In this document: positions 15,875 through 25,056 of the stretch, piece after piece
Layout of the letters: every line of letters begins with the position of its first letter
How positions within the stretch are numbered: position 1 is the stretch's first letter
Source: CADEED01 sp035765415
GTDB taxonomy: Bacteria > Pseudomonadota > Gammaproteobacteria > Steroidobacterales > Steroidobacteraceae
Direction of reading: 5' to 3'
NCBI GenBank assembly: GCA_035765415.1
Contig: DASTXR010000133.1
Coordinates: 62,001-126,000 of the forward strand
DNA: 64,000 nucleotides
The notes under the pieces: generated by a model
Databases searched by the model: none
Seen by the model: the letters and a program-made list of their open reading frames with translations, nothing else
What the model was told of the DNA's origin: nothing
Made by a program: the position numbers and the translations under genes

Positions 15875-17311
15875 TTACCGGCGGCGCCAGGCGGTGATCC
15901 CGCCCGGCTTGTCTTCGAGGATGACGCCCGCCGCGGTCAGCACATCGCGGATGCGGTCCGACTCCGCCCAGTTTTTCGCCTTGCGCGCATCGAGGCGCGC
16001 GGCGATCTGGGCATCGACCTCCGCGTCGCTGAGTCCCGGCAGTTTCGGCGCGCCGTCCGCCGCTTCACTGGCGCCCGCACTTGCGGAGCTGCGCAGGAAT
16101 TTGCCGGGATCTTCGCCGAGGAACCCGAGCACGCCGCCGAGCCCCCGCAATTCCGACGCCAGTTGTTTGGCCCGGGCGCTCTCACCGTTCGCGGTGCGTT
16201 CGGTGTTGAGCTCGCGCGCCAGTCCCTGCAACACGGCGATCGCTTCGGGAGTGTTGAAATCGTCGTTCATGGCGGCGGCGAATTCGCCGGTGGCGCCAGT
16301 CGAAGTGTAGAGATCGCCGCCGTACGACGGCATGTCGCGCAGCGCCATGTACAGCCGCGTGAGCGCCGCCTCCGACTGCTCGAGCTGCGACGGCGAATAA
16401 TTCATCGGCCCGCGGTAGTGGCTGGACAGCAGGAAGAACCGCAGCACTTCGGGATGTTTGATCTTCGCCAGCACTTCACGCGTGGTGAAGAAATTGCCGA
16501 GCGACTTCGACATCTTTTCGTTGTCGATGTTGAGAAACCCGTTGTGCATCCAGATCTCGGCGAACCTGCCATGCGTGGCGCCGCAGGTCTGCGCGATCTC
16601 GTTCTCGTGGTGCGGGAACTTGAGGTCGAGCCCGCCACCGTGAATGTCGAAGTGTTCGCCGAGCTCCTTCGTGGACATGGCGGAGCATTCGATGTGCCAG
16701 CCCGGGCGCCCCGCGCCCCACGGCGAGGGCCACGCGGGCTCCCCCGGCTTCGCGGACTTCCACAACACGAAATCGAGCGGGTCGCGCTTGGCGGTGTCCA
16801 CTTCCACGCGCGAGCCGGCGCGCAGGTCATCGAGTTTCTTGCCCGACAGCTTTCCGTACGGCGCAAACTTGTGCACGTCGTACATCACGTCGCCGTTGGG
16901 CGCCTGGTAGGCGTAGCCGTTGGTGATGAGCTGGCCGATCATGGCCAGCATCTCGGCGATGTAATCGGAGGCCTTGGGCTCCCTCTCCGGACGCATGCAT
17001 CCCAACTTGTCGAGATCCTCGTGCATGGCCGCGATGTACTTCGCCGCATGCACGTGCCACTCGACGCCGGATTCCCGGGCGCGATTGATGATCTTGTCGT
17101 CGACGTCGGTGATGTTGCGCACGTAGGTGACGCGGAGGCCGCGATGCCGCAGGTAGCGGCTCACCATGTCGAACACCACCAGCATGCGGGCATTGCCCAC
17201 GTGGAAGTAGTCATAGACCGTGATGCCGCAGCTGTACATGCGCACGTGGCCGGGCTCGACGGGCTTGAGCTCCTGCTTCTCGCCCGTGAGGGAGTTGTGG
17301 ATGCGGATCAT
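15875..17311 (-). CDS. cysS: Cysteinyl-tRNA synthetase
   Basis: The product is 478 aa, a class I synthetase. The zinc Cys in YSCGITVYDYFHVGNAR is beside the HIGH-like HVGN, and the KMSKS loop reads EKMSKSLGNFF. Zinc-ligand context HIECSAM and GGGLDLKFPHHENE are present. It charges tRNA-Cys. Its ATG overlaps the stop of gltX (17308-17311), so the two synthetase genes form one transcription unit. Confidence 0.97.
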   Translation of the reverse strand: MIRIHNSLTGEKQELKPVEPGHVRMYSCGITVYDYFHVGNARMLVVFDMVSRYLRHRGLRVTYVRNITDVDDKIINRARESGVEWHVHAAKYIAAMHEDLDKLGCMRPEREPKASDYIAEMLAMIGQLITNGYAYQAPNGDVMYDVHKFAPYGKLSGKKLDDLRAGSRVEVDTAKRDPLDFVLWKSAKPGEPAWPSPWGAGRPGWHIECSAMSTKELGEHFDIHGGGLDLKFPHHENEIAQTCGATHGRFAEIWMHNGFLNIDNEKMSKSLGNFFTTREVLAKIKHPEVLRFFLLSSHYRGPMNYSPSQLEQSEAALTRLYMALRDMPSYGGDLYTSTGATGEFAAAMNDDFNTPEAIAVLQGLARELNTERTANGESARAKQLASELRGLGGVLGFLGEDPGKFLRSSASAGASEAADGAPKLPGLSDAEVDAQIAARLDARKAKNWAESDRIRDVLTAAGVILEDKPGGITAWRRR

Positions 17312-18714
17312 GCGGCGAATCTGCTCAGGCGGTCGTGAATGGTGGAGTCGGGCATGGCATGCAGCAGCGGCGCGAGCTCCGGTCCTTCGGGCGAGCCCGT
17401 GAGCGCGAGGCGCAGCGGCTTCCAGAGCGCCTGGCCCTTGGCGCCGGTGGCCGCCTTCACCGCGTTGACGATGGCGTCGAGTTTGCCGCCCGCGGCGGCG
17501 GCATCGGCCGCCGCGCGGAAGAACTGCGGGCCGGCCTCGCGCACGCGGGCCAGCGAGGCGTCGTCGAGCGGCGGCGCCGCGCCGAACACCACGTCGCGCC
17601 AGCGCGCGACGTCGGAAGGCAGCAGCACGTTGGGACGGATGGCCGCGATGAAAGCGCGGCGCCGCTCGGCGTCGATGTCGCCCGGCGTCTCGGCTGCCAG
17701 CCAGCGCTCGCTCTCTTCGAGCGGCATGTGGTGCGCGACTTCGCGCTGCCAGACATTGAGCTGCGACTCCTCGAACCGCGCCGGCGCGCGCCCGAGATGC
17801 TTGACGGCGAAAGCGCGCGCCATTCCTTCGAGCGTCAGCACGCCATTTTCGCTGCTCGAATGCCCGAGCCGGAACAGATGGTTCGTGAGCGCCACGGGTA
17901 GATAGCCGCGCTCGCGGAACTCGCGCACGCTGGTGGCGCCGTGGCGCTTGGAAAGCGGCGAGCCGTCGGCCCCGACCAGCAGCGACAGGTGTCCGTAGGT
18001 CGGCGCGCGCAAGCCCAGCGCCTCGAGCACCAGCAGCTGGCGCGGCGTGTTGGTGAGATGGTCTTCGCCGCGCAGCACGTGCGTGATGCCCATCTCCGCG
18101 TCGTCGATGGCGTTGCTGAAGAAGAAAGCCGCGCTGCCGTCGGCGCGCCGCAGGATGAAATCGCCGATGTCGTCGGTGGCGAAGCTCTGGGCTCCATGCA
18201 CCATGTCATCGAACACCACGCGCCGCCCGGTGGGCACACGGAATCGCGTCGTCGGCGAGATGCCCTGCGCGCTCTTGCGCACTCTCGCCTCGGGAGACAA
18301 CTCCCGGCACGTGCCGGCATAACGCGGCGGACGGCCGGCCGCGAGCTGCGCCTTGCGCGAGAGATCCAGCTCGAGCGGCGTGCAGTAACAGGGGTATGTG
18401 AGCCCGCTCGCATCGAGCGTGGCCGAGTGGCGCGCGTAGATCTGGCCGCGGCGCGACTGCCGGTATTCCTCGCCCGCGGGCGCGCGGCCCGGGCCCGCAT
18501 CCCACTGCAGCCCCATCCACTGGAGGTCTTCCATGAGCGCGCCCGTGTAGGACTCCTTGCTACGTTCGGTGTCCGTGTCCTCGATGCGCAGAACGAAACG
18601 CCCGCCGTGATGGCGCGCGAACAGCCAGCTGAACAACGCGGTGCGCGCGTTTCCGAGGTGCAGCTCGCCCGTGGGGCTGGGGGCGAAGCGCGTGGTAATG
18701 GGGCCGTGTGACAC
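17308..18714 (-). CDS. gltX: Glutamyl-tRNA synthetase
   Basis: The product is 468 aa from a GTG at 18714, beginning VSHGPITTRFAPSPTG, which matches family N-termini and length. The open frame extends upstream but with no family similarity. The HIGH-like motif is HLGNART and the KMSKS-like loop is PLSKRHG. A Cys pair in YPCYCTP may contribute to a zinc site. No clear Shine-Dalgarno is seen before the GTG; an in-frame ATG at 18771 is the alternative and would overlap the divergent cyclophilin start. First gene of gltX-cysS. Confidence 0.95.
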   Translation of the reverse strand: MSHGPITTRFAPSPTGELHLGNARTALFSWLFARHHGGRFVLRIEDTDTERSKESYTGALMEDLQWMGLQWDAGPGRAPAGEEYRQSRRGQIYARHSATLDASGLTYPCYCTPLELDLSRKAQLAAGRPPRYAGTCRELSPEARVRKSAQGISPTTRFRVPTGRRVVFDDMVHGAQSFATDDIGDFILRRADGSAAFFFSNAIDDAEMGITHVLRGEDHLTNTPRQLLVLEALGLRAPTYGHLSLLVGADGSPLSKRHGATSVREFRERGYLPVALTNHLFRLGHSSSENGVLTLEGMARAFAVKHLGRAPARFEESQLNVWQREVAHHMPLEESERWLAAETPGDIDAERRRAFIAAIRPNVLLPSDVARWRDVVFGAAPPLDDASLARVREAGPQFFRAAADAAAAGGKLDAIVNAVKAATGAKGQALWKPLRLALTGSPEGPELAPLLHAMPDSTIHDRLSRFAA

Positions 18715-18769
18715 CGCGGGATTGTAGGGAAACCGACGGCACACCGCAGCTTCGGTAGAATCGCCGGCC

Positions 18770-19522
18770 ATGAAAAAGCCACTCCTGCTGTCCGCCCTCC
18801 TCGGGCTCGCCCTGTCGTTCCAGGTCCAGGCCGCCAATATCGAGCGCGTGCGCGTGACCACCAACTTCGGCGCCTTCGTCGTCGAAATGCAGCGCGATCG
18901 AGCGCCACTCACCGTGGAAAACTTCCTGTTCTATGTGAAGTCCGGCTATTACACGAACACGCTGTTCCATCGCGTCATCTCGGGCTTCGTGATCCAGGGC
19001 GGCGGAGTCGGACCCGACTACAAGGCGAAGCCCACGCAGAAGCCGATTTCCAACGAGGCCGGTAACGGCCTGAAGAACCTGCGCGGCACGGTGGGCCTCG
19101 CGCGCGCCAGCGGCCCGCACTCCGGCGACTGCCAGTTCTACGTCAACGTCGCCGACAACGCCGATCTCGATCCGCTGCCGACGCGCTGGGGATATGCGGT
19201 GTTCGGCAAGGTCATCGAAGGCATGGAGGTGGTGGACCGCATCAGCGTTTCGCCCACGGGCAGCGCAGGGCCGTTCAAGCAGGACGCGCCGCTCCAGGCC
19301 GTGATCATCCAGAAGGTCGAGCTCATGACCGAAGGGTCCGCAGCGTCGACGGCCGCGCCGCCAGCGGCTGCGCCACCGGCGACATCGCCGACGTCACCGA
19401 CGTCACCGACGCCACCGGCATCGCCCGCGGACGCCCCGCCGCCCGGCAATCCCGCGACGCCGGCAACGCCTCCGGTAACTCCTCCGGCGGAACCTGCCAG
19501 CGGAGCGCCGCCGCCGAAGTGA
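18770..19522 (+). CDS. Periplasmic cyclophilin-type PPIase with Pro-rich tail
   Basis: The product is 250 aa. A signal peptide (MKKPLLLSALLGLALSFQVQA) precedes a cyclophilin domain of about 165 residues with the catalytic-region motifs LFHRVISGFVIQGGG and CQFYVNVADN. Residues about 190-250 are almost entirely Pro, Ala, Ser and Thr, an unusual low-complexity tail encoded partly by a 9-bp tandem repeat. Such enzymes help fold outer-membrane and periplasmic proteins. The stop overlaps the GTG start of lpxH. A TAGAAT -10-like hexamer lies just upstream (18756-18761). Confidence 0.9.
   Translation: MKKPLLLSALLGLALSFQVQAANIERVRVTTNFGAFVVEMQRDRAPLTVENFLFYVKSGYYTNTLFHRVISGFVIQGGGVGPDYKAKPTQKPISNEAGNGLKNLRGTVGLARASGPHSGDCQFYVNVADNADLDPLPTRWGYAVFGKVIEGMEVVDRISVSPTGSAGPFKQDAPLQAVIIQKVELMTEGSAASTAAPPAAAPPATSPTSPTSPTPPASPADAPPPGNPATPATPPVTPPAEPASGAPPPK
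19382..19417 (+). repeat. 9-bp tandem repeat in the cyclophilin tail
   Basis: Four copies of ACGTCACCG-like units (the second and third perfect) encode TSP repeats in the low-complexity C-terminus. Such a repeat can vary in copy number by slippage without breaking the frame. Confidence 0.7.
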
Positions 19523-20253
19523 GCGTCGCGCGCCACAGCCTGTTCGCGTCCGATCTGCACCTCGACAGCGAGGCTCCCTGGGCCATCGATGCCTTCCTCG
19601 CCTTCCTCGACGGGCCGGCGCGCGCCGCCGAAGCGCTCTACCTGCTGGGCGACCTGTTCGAGGTCTGGGTGGGCGATGACGACGACAATGCCGACAATAC
19701 CCGCGCCTGCGCCGGTCTCGCGCGCCTGACGCAGAGCGGCGTCGCGGTCTACGTGCTGCATGGCAACCGCGATTTCCTGCTGGGTGAAACTTTCGCCCGG
19801 CGCACCGGCGTCAAACTACTGCCGGACCCGGTGATGTTCGACCTGTACGGAGTGCCCACGCTGCTCAGTCATGGCGACGTGTTCTGCACCGAGGATCCCG
19901 CCTACCAGGAGTTGCGCAGCATCGTGCGGCGGCCCGGCTGGCAGCGACGTTTTCTCTCGCTGCCACTCCCGGCGCGCCGGGCGCTCGCGAGCGCCGCGCG
20001 CGCCGGCAGCAAGGCGCATACGCAGCGAACCATTCCCACGATCATGGACGTGAACCCCGAGGCCGTGACGCGGGCCATGCGCGCCACGGGTGCGCGACGC
20101 CTGATTCACGGACACACCCACCGCCCCGCCGTGCATCCATTCGTGATCGACGGAGTGTCCGCGGAACGCGTGGTCCTGGCGCCGTGGTACGAAGCCGCGA
20201 GCTGCGTCGGAGTCAGCGCCGAGGGCGTGCGCGAGATCCCGTTGCCGCGGTGA
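19519..20253 (+). CDS. lpxH: UDP-2,3-diacylglucosamine hydrolase
   Basis: The product is 244 aa starting at a GTG that overlaps the upstream stop. Calcineurin-type phosphoesterase metal motifs are in order: SDLHLD, GDLFEVWVGDDD, LHGNRDFLLG, LSHGDVFC and HGHTHRPAVH. LpxH cleaves UDP-diacylglucosamine to lipid X in lipid A synthesis at the inner membrane. Its stop codon lies in the left arm of a REP-like inverted repeat. Confidence 0.95.
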   Translation: MSVARHSLFASDLHLDSEAPWAIDAFLAFLDGPARAAEALYLLGDLFEVWVGDDDDNADNTRACAGLARLTQSGVAVYVLHGNRDFLLGETFARRTGVKLLPDPVMFDLYGVPTLLSHGDVFCTEDPAYQELRSIVRRPGWQRRFLSLPLPARRALASAARAGSKAHTQRTIPTIMDVNPEAVTRAMRATGARRLIHGHTHRPAVHPFVIDGVSAERVVLAPWYEAASCVGVSAEGVREIPLPR

Positions 20254-20414
20254 GGAAATGGGGACACTCCCCATTTGCTAGCAAAAGGGGCCGGACCTAA
20301 TCGGTGGAGCGTCAGCGTCGTGCCTCGTACCCGCTTGCAAGGAATCGGAACTGAGGACCCACCCATTCGAGGCGCGTCCCCTTTTGCTAGCAAATCAGGA
20401 ATGTCCCCGTCTCA
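20251..20414. repeat. REP/BIME-like inverted repeat element
   Basis: Two arms of about 40 bp (20251-20290 and 20378-20414) are imperfect inverted copies sharing TGAG, GGGGACAYTCC and ATTTGCTAGCAAAAGGGG. Each arm contains the perfect 12-bp palindrome TTTGCTAGCAAA. The left arm can also form AAATGGGGA-CAC-TCCCCATTT. The arms flank about 87 bp of non-coding sequence and overlap the stop codons of both convergent genes (lpxH and miaE). The GGGGACA-type arms resemble REP sequences mobilised by RAYT transposases; no transposase is present here. Confidence 0.7.
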
Positions 20415-21047
20415 GGGTGGGCCGGAGTGGAAACGCAGCTCCTTGTCAGCGCTCGTCGCGAGTTCGGCTTCGCGCGTCGCGATGACTTCGAGCCGCTCGG
20501 CGATCTCGGCGGGCTCGAACTCGCGGCCGGCGAAGTCGAGGTACAGCTCGAAGTGGCGCGCCTCTGAGCGCTCGAGCTGTTCGTACAGATCACGCACCTG
20601 CTCGGGCAGCCGCTTCGCCAGCAGGCGGAAACGCTCACAGGAACGGGCTTCGATCAGCGCATGCACGATCATGAGGTCGAGCTTGCGCTTGGGCTCGTGC
20701 GTGCGGACTAACTTCCGCAGTTCGCTGGCGTAGCGCCCGGGCTTCATGCGCTGATATGGCACGTCGAGCTTCTTCATGAGCCGCTCGACCTGCTCGAAAT
20801 GTTTGAGCTCCTCGCGCGCGAGGCGTGACAGGGCGACGCTCAGTGAGCGGTCTTCCGGGTAGGCGAATATCAGCGCCATGGCCGTGGATGCCGCCTTCTT
20901 CTCGCAGTTGGCATGGTCCACGAGCAGCGTCGGCAGGTCGGCCAGCGCCGCGTCGACCCAGGCGCGCGGCGTCGCGGCCTTGAGAATCGAGCGGTCGGTG
21001 GCGCGGTCGAATCGCGCCGCGGCGCGCGCCTCGCGCTTCTCGCTCAC
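20412..21047 (-). CDS. miaE: tRNA-(ms2io6A)-hydroxylase MiaE
   Basis: The product is 211 aa, an all-helical diiron protein. Glu/His ligands appear in the ferritin-like pattern: DHANCEKKA, REELKHFEQV and RSEARHFELYLD. MiaE hydroxylates the isopentenyl group of ms2i6A37 in tRNAs reading UNN codons, an oxygen-dependent modification of certain gammaproteobacteria. The gene start overlaps the end of the receiver-kinase gene by 4 nt, so it is last in a long leftward block. Confidence 0.9.
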   Translation of the reverse strand: MSEKREARAAARFDRATDRSILKAATPRAWVDAALADLPTLLVDHANCEKKAASTAMALIFAYPEDRSLSVALSRLAREELKHFEQVERLMKKLDVPYQRMKPGRYASELRKLVRTHEPKRKLDLMIVHALIEARSCERFRLLAKRLPEQVRDLYEQLERSEARHFELYLDFAGREFEPAEIAERLEVIATREAELATSADKELRFHSGPP

Positions 21048-22309
21048 GCCACGGGCTCCGCGGGAGCGAGCGCGGTGAGCGCATTGAGCGCCGCATCGAT
21101 CTGCCTCGCGGCTTCGTCGGCGTTCGCGGGACGATCGGCGGCATCCTTGGCCATGAGCGTGTCGATGAGCGGCTGCACGACCGCGAGACGCTCCGGCAGG
21201 CGCGGAATGGGCGCCTTGGCGTGATGCACGAGAATCGCCATGTGATTCTCCGCGTCGAAAGGCTTCTTGCCCGTCAGCATCTCGAACAGCATGACGCCGA
21301 GCGCGTACAGGTCGCTGCGCGCATCGATCTCCTTGCCATGGCCCTGCTCCGGGCTCATGTAATGCGGTGTCCCGAAGATCAGCCCCTTGTCGGTGACTTC
21401 CATCTTGAGCGCCACGTGTTTGGCGAGCCCGAAGTCGATGAGCGCGATGCTGCCGTCGTCACGCAGCATGACGTTGCCCGGTTTCAGGTCGCGATGAAAA
21501 ATGCCGACCTCGTGGATCGCCTGCAACGCGTACGCGAGATCGCGCGCGAAGCCGAGCGATTGCCGGGCCGTGAGGCCCTCGGACATGCGCTTGCGCAGGT
21601 CGCCGCGCGCGAAGTGTTCCATCGCCAGGAACAGGTGGTCGTCGGTGACGCCGAGGTCGTAGATGCGCACGATGTTCGGATGGAGGATCTCGCGCAGCAT
21701 CTCGAATTCCTGCAGGAACCTTTCCATCGACTGGTCGACGCCGGTTTCCTTGCGGATCGCCGGCGTCACCTTGAGCACCACCACGTTGCCGTCGCGGGCG
21801 CTCTCGGCCAGGAACAGCTCGGACACCGAACCCTTGGCGATGAGATCGATGCGCCGGTACTCCTTGAGGCGCGCGCCGGCGAAATCCTGCGACAACTTCG
21901 CGCCGGCCGACATGCGCCAGCGGCTCTGCGCCTTGGCCTGCTCGTCGGCGGCACGGCGGATCGCATCGTTGAGCTTGGTGTGCTTGATCTTGGTCTTGCC
22001 GATGACCTCGAATGCGCCCGTGGCGCGAGCTTCGACCGCATCGGCGGAATCGTCCTCGGCGGACAGGAAGATGACCGGCGCAAAACCCTCGCGGCCGTGG
22101 AAATCCCTGAGCCAGTCGAGCCCCGAGCCGCCTTTCCATTCGTGGTCGAGCAGCACGGCGCTGTAACCCTGCGCGAGAAAACCCGGCGTCAGCGGACCGC
22201 GCACGCGCGGGTTGTAACTAACCAGCTCGATGTCGGGCCAGGCACAGGAGATATGGTGACGCAGCAGCGTGCGGTACCGCGGGTCGTCGTCGATCAGCAT
22301 CAAGCGCAT
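21044..22309 (-). CDS. Receiver domain-Ser/Thr protein kinase fusion
   Basis: The product is 421 aa from the ATG at 22309 (MRLMLIDDDPRY); the frame extends 13 codons further but the receiver fold starts here. Residues 1-130 are a response-regulator receiver: IDDD acidic pair, Asp in VLLDHEWKGG, Ser in VIFLSAEDD and Lys in VIGKTKIK. Residues about 155-400 are a Hanks-type kinase: VLKV Lys, HRDLKPGNVML, LIDFGLAKH and GTPHYMSPEQG. The glycine loop (IAKGSVSELFLA) is poor. Phosphorelay input may therefore control Ser/Thr phosphorylation. It lies 10 nt after the glycerate kinase gene and overlaps miaE. Targets unknown. Confidence 0.85.
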   Translation of the reverse strand: MRLMLIDDDPRYRTLLRHHISCAWPDIELVSYNPRVRGPLTPGFLAQGYSAVLLDHEWKGGSGLDWLRDFHGREGFAPVIFLSAEDDSADAVEARATGAFEVIGKTKIKHTKLNDAIRRAADEQAKAQSRWRMSAGAKLSQDFAGARLKEYRRIDLIAKGSVSELFLAESARDGNVVVLKVTPAIRKETGVDQSMERFLQEFEMLREILHPNIVRIYDLGVTDDHLFLAMEHFARGDLRKRMSEGLTARQSLGFARDLAYALQAIHEVGIFHRDLKPGNVMLRDDGSIALIDFGLAKHVALKMEVTDKGLIFGTPHYMSPEQGHGKEIDARSDLYALGVMLFEMLTGKKPFDAENHMAILVHHAKAPIPRLPERLAVVQPLIDTLMAKDAADRPANADEAARQIDAALNALTALAPAEPVA

Positions 22310-22319
22310 ATCGCGGCGA

Positions 22320-23504
22320 TTAGAGCATGCGTGGCAGGGGTTGGCCACGCAGCGAGTGAGAGGTGTGTTTGATCGCGATCAGGATATCCCCCACATTCGT
22401 GCCGGTGGGCCCGGTGTGCACGAGATCTTCGGCCGCTTCGAGTGCCGTGCCGGAATCGAACTCGCCCCATGCGCGCTCGACGTCGCAACCCGCGAGCGTC
22501 GCGCGCCCGATCGTTTCCGCGTCGACGATGGCGCCCGCGTCTTCGGTCGGTCCGTCGGTGCCATCGGTGCCCGCGGACAGCAGCATCCACGGCTCTCCGG
22601 CGCGCAGTTGCCGCGCGAAACTCAACGCCAGATGTGTATTTCGTCCGCCGCGTCCATGGTGTTGCGGCAGCGTGACCGTGGATTCGCCGCCCCAGACCAG
22701 TCCATCGCGCTCGCTGGCGCGCAGCCGCGCGAGAAGTTCGGCGGCCACCTGGCCCGCATCGCCGGCGAACCGCGCCGGTACGACCTCGAGCGCGATCCCG
22801 TGCGAGATCGCGGCGTCGCGCACCGCATTCACCGCGGTTTCGACCGTGGCGATCACGTGCCTTTCGATGCCGTCGGCGACCCCGGCATCGTGTCCTAACA
22901 ACCCCGAGCCGATCACGTCCGGATCGTCACCGGGCACGTCCGACATGAACAGCGCCAGCGCGCGGCGACCGCGCAGCAGGCGCGCGATCCCGCCGCCCTT
23001 GATGCGCGACAGCCGTGAGCGCGCGAGGTTCAGGCGGGCGATGTCCCAGCCGCTTGCGAGTCCCTCCACGTTGAGCGCCATCACGTCTTCGAGCGAGACG
23101 CCATCGCGCAACGCTTCGACGAGGCTCGAGCTCCCGCCCGATATCAGGAACAGCGGAAAGTGGTCTTCGCGGAGGTTTTGCACACGGTGCTCGAGCTCGG
23201 AACCATTACTCAGGCTGCGCAGGTCGGGTACGGGATGCGCGCTTTGCAGCTGCATCACGCCCGAAGTCCGGTCGAGCTCGGGGTCGGTGTGACCGTCCTT
23301 GGTGATGACGATCATGCGCGCGACCCGCGACCCCAGCGCGATCTGCGCGCCGCGCGCCATCGAGCTCGCCGCCTTGCCCACGGCGAATACTTCGATGAGT
23401 GCAGGCAGCTCTGCCTGGCGCAGGTAACGCTCGACGCTGGCGCGCCCGTCGACGGCGCGCAACGCGGCGTCGAATACATCGAGCAGGATGCGACGCGCGT
23501 TCAT
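22320..23504 (-). CDS. Glycerate 2-kinase (MOFRL family)
   Basis: The product is 394 aa. Family segments are visible: VGKAASSMARGA near residue 45, FLISGGSSSLVE, LFMSDVPGDDPDVIGSG and a C-terminal MOFRL-like stretch LSAGTDGTDGPTEDAGA. These are typical of the GckA/TtuD group, which phosphorylates D-glycerate to 2-phosphoglycerate; older annotations call it hydroxypyruvate reductase. It lies 30 nt downstream of purF on the same strand. Confidence 0.9.
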   Translation of the reverse strand: MNARRILLDVFDAALRAVDGRASVERYLRQAELPALIEVFAVGKAASSMARGAQIALGSRVARMIVITKDGHTDPELDRTSGVMQLQSAHPVPDLRSLSNGSELEHRVQNLREDHFPLFLISGGSSSLVEALRDGVSLEDVMALNVEGLASGWDIARLNLARSRLSRIKGGGIARLLRGRRALALFMSDVPGDDPDVIGSGLLGHDAGVADGIERHVIATVETAVNAVRDAAISHGIALEVVPARFAGDAGQVAAELLARLRASERDGLVWGGESTVTLPQHHGRGGRNTHLALSFARQLRAGEPWMLLSAGTDGTDGPTEDAGAIVDAETIGRATLAGCDVERAWGEFDSGTALEAAEDLVHTGPTGTNVGDILIAIKHTSHSLRGQPLPRML

Positions 23505-23534
23505 GGAATCGGGCCGTCCTTGCCCGCGGATCGG

Positions 23535-25043
23535 TCAGCTCTTGACGACCCTGAGCGCCGACTTGTCGCCGTCACGCCGCGAGGCCTTGGCCATGTCGGA
23601 GCGTTCGGACTGCAGCCGCGCCAGGTATTCGGGAGTGACATCGCCGGTGACGTAGTGGCCGGAGAAGCACGAGGTGTCGAATTCCTTGATGCTGGAATGA
23701 TCGTGCACGCAGGCCTGGATGAGGTCTTCGAGGTCCTGGTAGATCAGCCAGTCGGCGCCGATGAGCTTGGCGACTTCCGACTCGCTGCGATTGCTGGCGA
23801 CGAGCTCGCTGGCGGCCGGCATGTCGATGCCGTAGACGTTCGGGAATTTCACGGGCGGCGCCGCCGAGGCGAAATACACCTTCTTCGCGCCGGCCTCGCG
23901 GGCCAGGTCGATGATCTGCGCGGAGGTGGTGCCGCGCACGATGGAGTCATCCACGAGCAGCACGTTCTTGTTCCTGAATTCGAGGTCGATGGCGTTGAGT
24001 TTGCTGCGCACCGATTTCGAACGCTGCTCCTGCCCCGGCATGATGAACGTGCGGCCCACGTAGCGGTTCTTCACGAACCCTTCGCGGTACTTCACGTCGA
24101 GACGCTGCGCCACCTGCATGGCGCTGGTGCGGCTGGTGTCGGGAATCGGGATGACCACGTCGATGTGGTGATCGGCGCGTTCGCGCAGGATCTTTTCCGC
24201 CAGCCGCTCGCCCATGCGCATGCGCGCGCGGTGCACGGAGATGTTGTCGATCAGCGAATCGGGCCGCGCGAAGTACACGTATTCGAAGATGCACGGCGCG
24301 TGTTTGGTGGTGGCCACGCACACCTGCGAGTGCAGGCGGCCGTGCACGTCGATGTACACCACTTCGCCGGGCGCCACGTCGCGCACGAGCTTGAAGCCCA
24401 GCATGTCGAGCGCCACGCTTTCGGAGGCGAGCATCCACTCGGCGCCCTTCGGCGTCTCGCGCTGCCCCAGCACCAGCGGGCGGATTCCGTTGGGATCGCG
24501 GAACGCGAGCAGACCGTGGCCGATGATCATGGCGATGACGGCGTATCCGCCGCGGCAACGCCGATAGACCGCGCTGACCGCGGCGAAGATGTCCGCCGGC
24601 GTGACGCGTGGCGTGCCGACGCGCTGCAGCTCGGAAGCCAGCACGTTGAGCAGCACTTCGGAATCGGAGCTGGTGTTGAGATGGCGCCGGTCTTCACGCT
24701 CGAGCACTTCGCCGAGCTCGCGCGCGTTGGTGAGATTGCCGTTGTGCGCGAGGCAGATGCCGTAAGGCGCGTTCACGTAGAACGGCTGGGCTTCGGCGGC
24801 GCTGTCGCAGCCGGCGGTCGGATAACGGACATGCCCCATGCCGACGTTGCCCTTGAGCTCCTGCATGTGATGCTGCTCGAAGACGTCGCGAACGAGGCCC
24901 TGGCCCTTGCGCACGAACAGCTCGCCTTCAGCGACGGTGGCGATGCCTGCTGCATCCTGGCCGCGGTGCTGCAGCACCGTCAGAGCGTCATAGATGCGTT
25001 GATTGACTCCGCTCGTTCCGACGATTCCGGCGATACCGCACAT
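23535..25043 (-). CDS. purF: Amidophosphoribosyltransferase
   Basis: The product is 502 aa. I placed the start at 25043 so that the catalytic Cys is residue 2 (MCGIAGIVG), as required for the N-terminal nucleophile glutaminase; the open frame continues upstream. The PRPP-binding loop reads VLLVDDSIVRGTTS. PurF makes phosphoribosylamine, the first committed step of purine synthesis. The order cvpA-purF (13-nt gap) is conserved in enterobacteria and pseudomonads. Confidence 0.97.
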   Translation of the reverse strand: MCGIAGIVGTSGVNQRIYDALTVLQHRGQDAAGIATVAEGELFVRKGQGLVRDVFEQHHMQELKGNVGMGHVRYPTAGCDSAAEAQPFYVNAPYGICLAHNGNLTNARELGEVLEREDRRHLNTSSDSEVLLNVLASELQRVGTPRVTPADIFAAVSAVYRRCRGGYAVIAMIIGHGLLAFRDPNGIRPLVLGQRETPKGAEWMLASESVALDMLGFKLVRDVAPGEVVYIDVHGRLHSQVCVATTKHAPCIFEYVYFARPDSLIDNISVHRARMRMGERLAEKILRERADHHIDVVIPIPDTSRTSAMQVAQRLDVKYREGFVKNRYVGRTFIMPGQEQRSKSVRSKLNAIDLEFRNKNVLLVDDSIVRGTTSAQIIDLAREAGAKKVYFASAAPPVKFPNVYGIDMPAASELVASNRSESEVAKLIGADWLIYQDLEDLIQACVHDHSSIKEFDTSCFSGHYVTGDVTPEYLARLQSERSDMAKASRRDGDKSALRVVKS

Positions 25044-25056
25044 TCGGTTCAGGTCC

